From the NCBI GenBank assembly GCA_934230965.1, contig CAKQFW010000064.1, positions 1 to 10,207 on the forward strand: 10,207 nucleotides of DNA. The letters run 5' to 3'. The notes below the pieces were generated by a model. The model worked only from the letters and a program-made list of their open reading frames with translations. It ran no database searches and was not told the DNA's origin. The stretch comes from an uncultured Prevotella sp. GTDB lineage: Bacteria; Bacteroidota; Bacteroidia; Bacteroidales; Bacteroidaceae. The translations under genes were made by a program, and so were the position numbers. Positions 7,258 to 10,207 of the stretch are shown here, one piece after another (positions within the stretch are counted from its first letter, which is position 1; each line of letters opens with the position of its first letter).

Positions 7258-7392
7258 CGTCTGTCTCTTTCGTTTTATGTATCGTAGGATGTGGGGTAGT
7301 GTAATGCATCCGTGTTGTATTTATGTAAAAGTAATGCAATTTTTGGGATAATTGGCTTCTTCTTGTGCCTTTTTCTTTATTTTTGCTGTCTT

Positions 7393-7427
7393 TTTGTTAT
7401 TCGTGTAAAATTATTTTATTACTTTTG
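7393..7427 (+). promoter_or_regulatory. Bacteroidota promoter for the LRR protein gene
   Basis: TACTTTTG at 7420-7427 is a perfect TAnnTTTG box, with TTTG at 7393-7396 upstream. The 23-bp spacer is longer than the 20 bp seen at alaS and the MerR gene. The start site should be near 7434, giving an AT-rich leader of about 70 nt that contains the hairpin at 7458-7490. Confidence 0.5.
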
Positions 7428-7457
7428 CGGGCAGAGAGTTATTATAATATTATAAAT

Positions 7458-7490
7458 ATTTAAATCGTGCAGCGTAATGCTGATTTAAAT
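7458..7490 (+). promoter_or_regulatory. Inverted repeat in the leader of the LRR protein gene
   Basis: ATTTAAATC (7458-7466) and GATTTAAAT (7482-7490) are perfect 9-bp arms around a 15-bp centre, ending 15 bp before the ATG. Each arm contains the self-palindrome ATTTAAAT. It could be a weak RNA hairpin near the ribosome site or a paired DNA operator; AT-richness makes chance possible. Confidence 0.35.
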
Positions 7491-7505
7491 TTAACCAACA
7501 TTTAT

Positions 7506-8465
7506 ATGAGAAAACTTTTACTTGCTTGGTCAGCACGTTTGTCGTTGCTGCTCGTCTTCTGCACCGTGGCTATGGCCTCGTTTGCTGCTGCTGTTACAGT
7601 AACTTATCGTGGCGTAAAGTATAAATCGAATAAGAAGCAAACTTACTTGATGGTTGTGAGTGCCCCTTATTCAGGTGATGTCTTGGTAGCATCAAGTGTC
7701 TATATCGAGTCGATAGATAAGACTCTGCCTGTAACTGAGGTAGGTTCAAGCGCTTTTTCTGAGTGTGAGGGATTGATTTCTGTTACCTTGCCAGAGTCGG
7801 TTACGAAGATTGGCGATTATGCTTTCGACTCGTCAGAGAACCTTAAGACCGTGAGCATGAGCGATAATGTTACCTCTATTGGTCACTGGTCTTTCCGCAA
7901 TTGCCACAGCCTTGAGAACTTTCAGTTTCCCAAGAACCTTGCTACCATTGGCAACTATTGCTTCGATAAGAATGATAAGATGACCGAAATCACTTTGCCC
8001 GCAACGCTTACCAATATTGGTGGCTATGCTTTTGAGGGTAACCCTCAGCTCACTACTGTTTACTCGTTGGCCACCACACCACCCGCAGTAAAGAAAGGTT
8101 ATCTTGATGGTGAAGAAATCTACACTATCTTCGATGATAACGACTATACGGGCCGCGTGTTGTATGTGCCCGCTGGCTGTGTTGACGATTATAAACTGAC
8201 ATTCGGTTGGCACCAGTTCCCCGAAATTCGCGAGATTGATGCTGCTGGCATACAGGCTGGCGTCGTGGCCGATGCACAGGTAAAAGTTGTGGCCAAGGGA
8301 AAGGGCGCTATCAGCGTTACTGCTGCTGTTCCTACTGTCGTAAACGGATATGATTTGGCAGGTCGACTCGTGTTTAGCAAGGGTGTGCCCGCAGGCCACT
8401 CTACAATTGATGGCCTAAACGCTGGCTTGCTGGTGGTTAATGGCAAGAAGGTAGTGGTAGAATAA
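7506..8465 (+). CDS. Secreted BspA-type leucine-rich repeat protein
   Basis: This 319-residue surface or secreted protein has a signal peptide at 1 to about 28 (MRKLLLAWSARLSLLLVF, then AMASFAA). Five contiguous 23-residue LRR_5/BspA repeats occupy 79-193, each beginning [IV]G-xx-[ASC]-F and carrying an L-TxVxLP-like strand. A region with YVPAGCVDDYK (220-230) follows, which is common after such repeats, then a tail at about 281-319 (GYDLAGRLV, ending GLLVVNGKKVVVE). Proteins of this type usually act in adhesion or binding of host or dietary polymers; the ligand here is unknown. I chose the ATG at 7506 because it starts the signal peptide; a GTG at 7467 would add 13 polar residues in front. 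It is one of the smaller members of the family. A strong terminator follows. Confidence 0.85.
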   Translation: MRKLLLAWSARLSLLLVFCTVAMASFAAAVTVTYRGVKYKSNKKQTYLMVVSAPYSGDVLVASSVYIESIDKTLPVTEVGSSAFSECEGLISVTLPESVTKIGDYAFDSSENLKTVSMSDNVTSIGHWSFRNCHSLENFQFPKNLATIGNYCFDKNDKMTEITLPATLTNIGGYAFEGNPQLTTVYSLATTPPAVKKGYLDGEEIYTIFDDNDYTGRVLYVPAGCVDDYKLTFGWHQFPEIREIDAAGIQAGVVADAQVKVVAKGKGAISVTAAVPTVVNGYDLAGRLVFSKGVPAGHSTIDGLNAGLLVVNGKKVVVE

Positions 8466-8479
8466 TGGTAAAGATATAC

Positions 8480-8520
8480 AAAAAAGCATGGCTTTCGGTT
8501 TATGAAAGTCATGCTTTTTT
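8480..8520. terminator. Bidirectional rho-independent terminator between convergent genes
   Basis: AAAAAAGCATGGCTTTC (8480-8496) pairs with GAAAGTCATGCTTTTTT (8504-8520), a 17-bp stem with one G-U pair and a 7-nt loop. The A and T tracts at its edges let it work on both strands. It ends the LRR gene 15 nt after its stop, and it lies about 90 nt beyond the HAD stop on the minus strand. Confidence 0.9.
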
Positions 8521-8526
8521 GTTATT

Positions 8527-8587
8527 GCTTTTTTGCTTTATAGCCTTTTTCTTTATTATTTTATAGCTTTTTGCCTTATAGCCTTTT
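8527..8587. repeat. Imperfect direct repeat of about 22 bp
   Basis: The segments at 8527-8549 and 8566-8587 share the pattern GCTTTTT(T)GCYTTATAGCCTTTT with a step of about 39 bp. Fragments of TTATAGC and GCCTTTT recur between and after them. The region is pyrimidine-rich and lies between the bidirectional terminator and the end of the HAD gene. Confidence 0.55.
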
Positions 8588-8613
8588 GTTATATGGGCTT
8601 TTACCTTATTGTT

Positions 8614-9351
8614 TTATTGTTTGCCAGCCTCTTCCAGCAACTGTTCAAAATTTGATGCTAAGGTGAGCATATCAGGCAAGACAATGTTGGCGCCTTGTTC
8701 GGCCAAAGCACTGTCGGGCAGCGGACCACTGTTCACTGCTACGGTAAAGCATTGGGCTGCCACGCCAGCGGCCACGCCCAGCGGTGCGTTCTCAACCACG
8801 ATTGCCTCGTAAGGATGTTGGCACCCCGTTTTCTTCATGCCCATGAGATAGGGGTCGGGGGCAGGCTTGCCATGGTCAACATCGTAAGCCGACACAATGT
8901 GGTGGGCATCAACAAAGCCTTCAAAGTCGTCGACCAATCGCTGCAACAGGGGGCGTTGTCCGCTACCCGTCACCACACATATCTGCATGCCAGCGGCCTG
9001 TATCTTTGTCATAAGCTCTTTTACGCCAGGGAAGATGGGGGCTACGGGCATATGGTGAAAGATGTCGGCTTTTACGTCGTACATGCGTTGTGCTTCGTCG
9101 AGGCTGATGTCTTTGTTTTGCTGCTGTTTTACAAACTTTACGATGGTATCGACACCTCGTGCGCCTTCTGTGGCGTAAGAGTCGGCCGCCGTCATGTGTA
9201 TGCCAAACTGCTGCATGCTTTGTTGCCATGCTATGGCATGATTGGGCATTGAATTGTACAATACCCCATCCATATCAAAAAGCACGGCTTTGGGGGTAAA
9301 CCGTCCAAAGCTGTGCTTCTTTAAATATTCGGTTATTGCTGTATGAAACAT
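8614..9351 (-). CDS. HAD-superfamily phosphatase, beta-phosphoglucomutase-like
   Basis: This 245-residue cytosolic HAD hydrolase probably acts on a sugar phosphate or related phosphomonoester. Motif I is DMDGVLYNS (26-34), with nucleophile D26 and acid/base D28. A helical cap lies at about 35-105. Motif II is VVTGSG (126-131, T128), motif III has K162 in GKPAPDPYL, and motif IV is VVENAPLGV (185-193, E187). In motif IV the second acidic position is N188, a common variant in this subgroup. It lies 113 bp downstream of pgi on the same strand with no clear terminator or promoter between, so cotranscription is likely. I keep the ATG at 9351. The start region is duplicated 23 bp upstream, with a decoy out-of-frame ATG at 9374. 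Phosphomutase activity is possible but not shown. Confidence 0.9.
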   Translation of the reverse strand: MFHTAITEYLKKHSFGRFTPKAVLFDMDGVLYNSMPNHAIAWQQSMQQFGIHMTAADSYATEGARGVDTIVKFVKQQQNKDISLDEAQRMYDVKADIFHHMPVAPIFPGVKELMTKIQAAGMQICVVTGSGQRPLLQRLVDDFEGFVDAHHIVSAYDVDHGKPAPDPYLMGMKKTGCQHPYEAIVVENAPLGVAAGVAAQCFTVAVNSGPLPDSALAEQGANIVLPDMLTLASNFEQLLEEAGKQ

Positions 9352-9377
9352 TCTGTTATTGCTATATGAAACATACT
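9332..9377. repeat. 23-bp tandem duplication over the HAD translation start
   Basis: The segments 9332-9354 and 9355-9377 match at 21 of 23 positions. On the minus strand each copy carries ATG TTT CAT. The downstream copy holds the HAD start (9351); the upstream copy is shifted out of frame because 23 is not a multiple of three. Confidence 0.85.
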
Positions 9378-9464
9378 GTTCTTTTACAACGTTTTGTTCT
9401 TTCTTATGCTGTCGTTATCCTTCAACGATAGCGTGCACTTTTAGCTTAAAAAAGCAAAGAGTTT

Positions 9465-10207
9465 TTACTTCTCTTCAGCCAGACGTGCTTTAATGGCTTT
9501 GCTCTCGGCCTCATAGCCAGGCTTGTCGAGCAAGGCAAACATATTCTTCTTGTAAGCCTCTACACCCGGCTGGTTGAAGGGGTTCACCTCAAGAATGTTG
9601 CCGCTGATGCCACAGGCAATCTCGAAGAAGTAGATAAGCTGTCCGAGGTAATACTCGTTCAGAGCGGGAACCGACAGGCGGATGTTGGGCACGCCACCAT
9701 CAACGTGTGCCAGGCGTGTGCCCAGCTCGGCCATCTTGTTAACGTCGTCAACACGCTTGCCTGCTAAGAAGTTCAAACCGTCGAGGTTCTCTTCGTCGTG
9801 AGGGAACAACAGGGTTTCGTTAGGCTTTTCAATGCTGATAACGGTTTCGAAGATAGAGCGCTCGCCCTCCTGTATCCACTGGCCCATTGAGTGAAGGTCG
9901 GTAGTGAAGTCGCATGAAGCGGGGAAGATGCCCTTGCCGTCTTTGCCTTCGCTCTCGCCATACAGCTGCTTCCACCACTCGCTGAAGAAGTGCAGTTTGG
10001 GCTGGAAGTTAACCATAATCTCAATCTTCTTACCAATTTGTGCATACAGTGCGTTGCGCACAGCAGCGTAGATAGCGGCGGGGTTCTCGTCGAAGGGAAC
10101 GTTGTTGCCAGTGGCCTTCTCCATATCGGCAGCACCCTGTACCAGTGCTTTAACATCGAAGCCAGCCACAGCGATGGGCAGCAAGCCTACAGGTGTGAGC
10201 ACTGAGA
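9465..10207 (-). CDS. pgi: Glucose-6-phosphate isomerase, C-terminal part (cut by window edge)
   Basis: This cytosolic enzyme interconverts glucose 6-phosphate and fructose 6-phosphate in glycolysis and gluconeogenesis. About 247 C-terminal residues are present; the short bacterial form has roughly 450, so the N-terminal half lies beyond the right edge. The reading frame is open to the edge, and residues before [15 protein letters not shown] read S and probably F, so the GTG at 10202 is an internal codon rather than a start. Visible motifs are [16 protein letters not shown] with the family's conserved His, WIQEGERS with its Gln-Glu pair, and the PGI signature [11 protein letters not shown] near 9546-9578, which contains the catalytic-region lysine. 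The HAD gene follows in tandem. No strong terminator separates them, although T-rich sequence lies just after the stop. Confidence 0.95.
   Translation of the reverse strand, partial: SVLTPVGLLPIAVAGFDVKALVQGAADMEKATGNNVPFDENPAAIYAAVRNALYAQIGKKIEIMVNFQPKLHFFSEWWKQLYGESEGKDGKGIFPASCDFTTDLHSMGQWIQEGERSIFETVISIEKPNETLLFPHDEENLDGLNFLAGKRVDDVNKMAELGTRLAHVDGGVPNIRLSVPALNEYYLGQLIYFFEIACGISGNILEVNPFNQPGVEAYKKNMFALLDKPGYEAESKAIKARLAEEK

Noticed and set aside
7467..7505. GTG start that would extend the LRR protein by 13 residues
   Set aside because: The added residues are polar and would displace the signal peptide from the N-terminus; this codon also lies in the leader inverted repeat.
7833..8512. Minus-strand open frames of 188 and 107 residues opposite the LRR gene
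   Set aside because: They are antisense to a protein with a signal peptide and regular 23-residue repeats, and have no recognisable features of their own.
9420..9464. Terminator between pgi and the HAD gene
   Set aside because: Only a weak, mismatched CGCTATC/GATAACG pairing is present, with no T tract directly after it.
10200..10202. GTG at 10202 as the start of a short pgi-like gene
   Set aside because: The frame stays open to the edge and matches the middle of glucose-6-phosphate isomerase, so the gene is simply cut by the window.

Overview
The window looks like chromosomal DNA from a Bacteroidota member, most likely Prevotellaceae (Prevotella/Segatella-like). The reasons are promoters of the Bacteroidota type (TTTG, about 20 bp, then TAnnTTTG), a BspA-type leucine-rich repeat protein, an M6-type secreted protease, C-terminal tails ending in G-[LY]-x-V-x-G-K-K, and moderate-GC genes separated by AT-rich spacers. 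The genus is inferred from style; no marker gene proves it.

Layout from left to right. Positions 1-723 hold no gene. They carry a possible leftward sigma-54-like promoter with a symmetric operator, three near-identical ARG-box-like palindromes, a short array of 22-bp repeats and the terminator of the next gene. Then come a secreted M6-type metalloprotease (minus, 724-2865), a strong terminator, alanyl-tRNA synthetase alaS (minus, 3078-5702), a 108-bp divergent promoter region, and a small MerR-type regulator (plus, 5811-6158). Next are a 15-bp minisatellite with a hairpin, a bile acid:sodium symporter (BASS)-like transporter (minus, 6289-7257), an AT-rich divergent region, a secreted LRR_5 protein (plus, 7506-8465), a bidirectional terminator, a HAD phosphatase/phosphomutase (minus, 8614-9351), and the C-terminal part of glucose-6-phosphate isomerase pgi (minus, 9465 to the right edge).

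The genes fall into three themes. alaS and the MerR gene share one compact 36-bp promoter block in which the -33 box of each promoter abuts the -7 box of the other. The protease and the LRR protein are unrelated secreted proteins with similar C-terminal tails, which suggests a shared export or anchoring route. pgi and the HAD gene lie in tandem and probably form a central sugar-phosphate unit that continues beyond the right edge.

Most of the window is ordinary housekeeping and surface-protein sequence. I found no clear new multigene system. The best leads are non-coding: the regulatory-looking stretch at 1-600, the interlocked alaS/MerR promoters, and a 23-bp duplication of the HAD translation start that creates an out-of-frame 13-codon leader.
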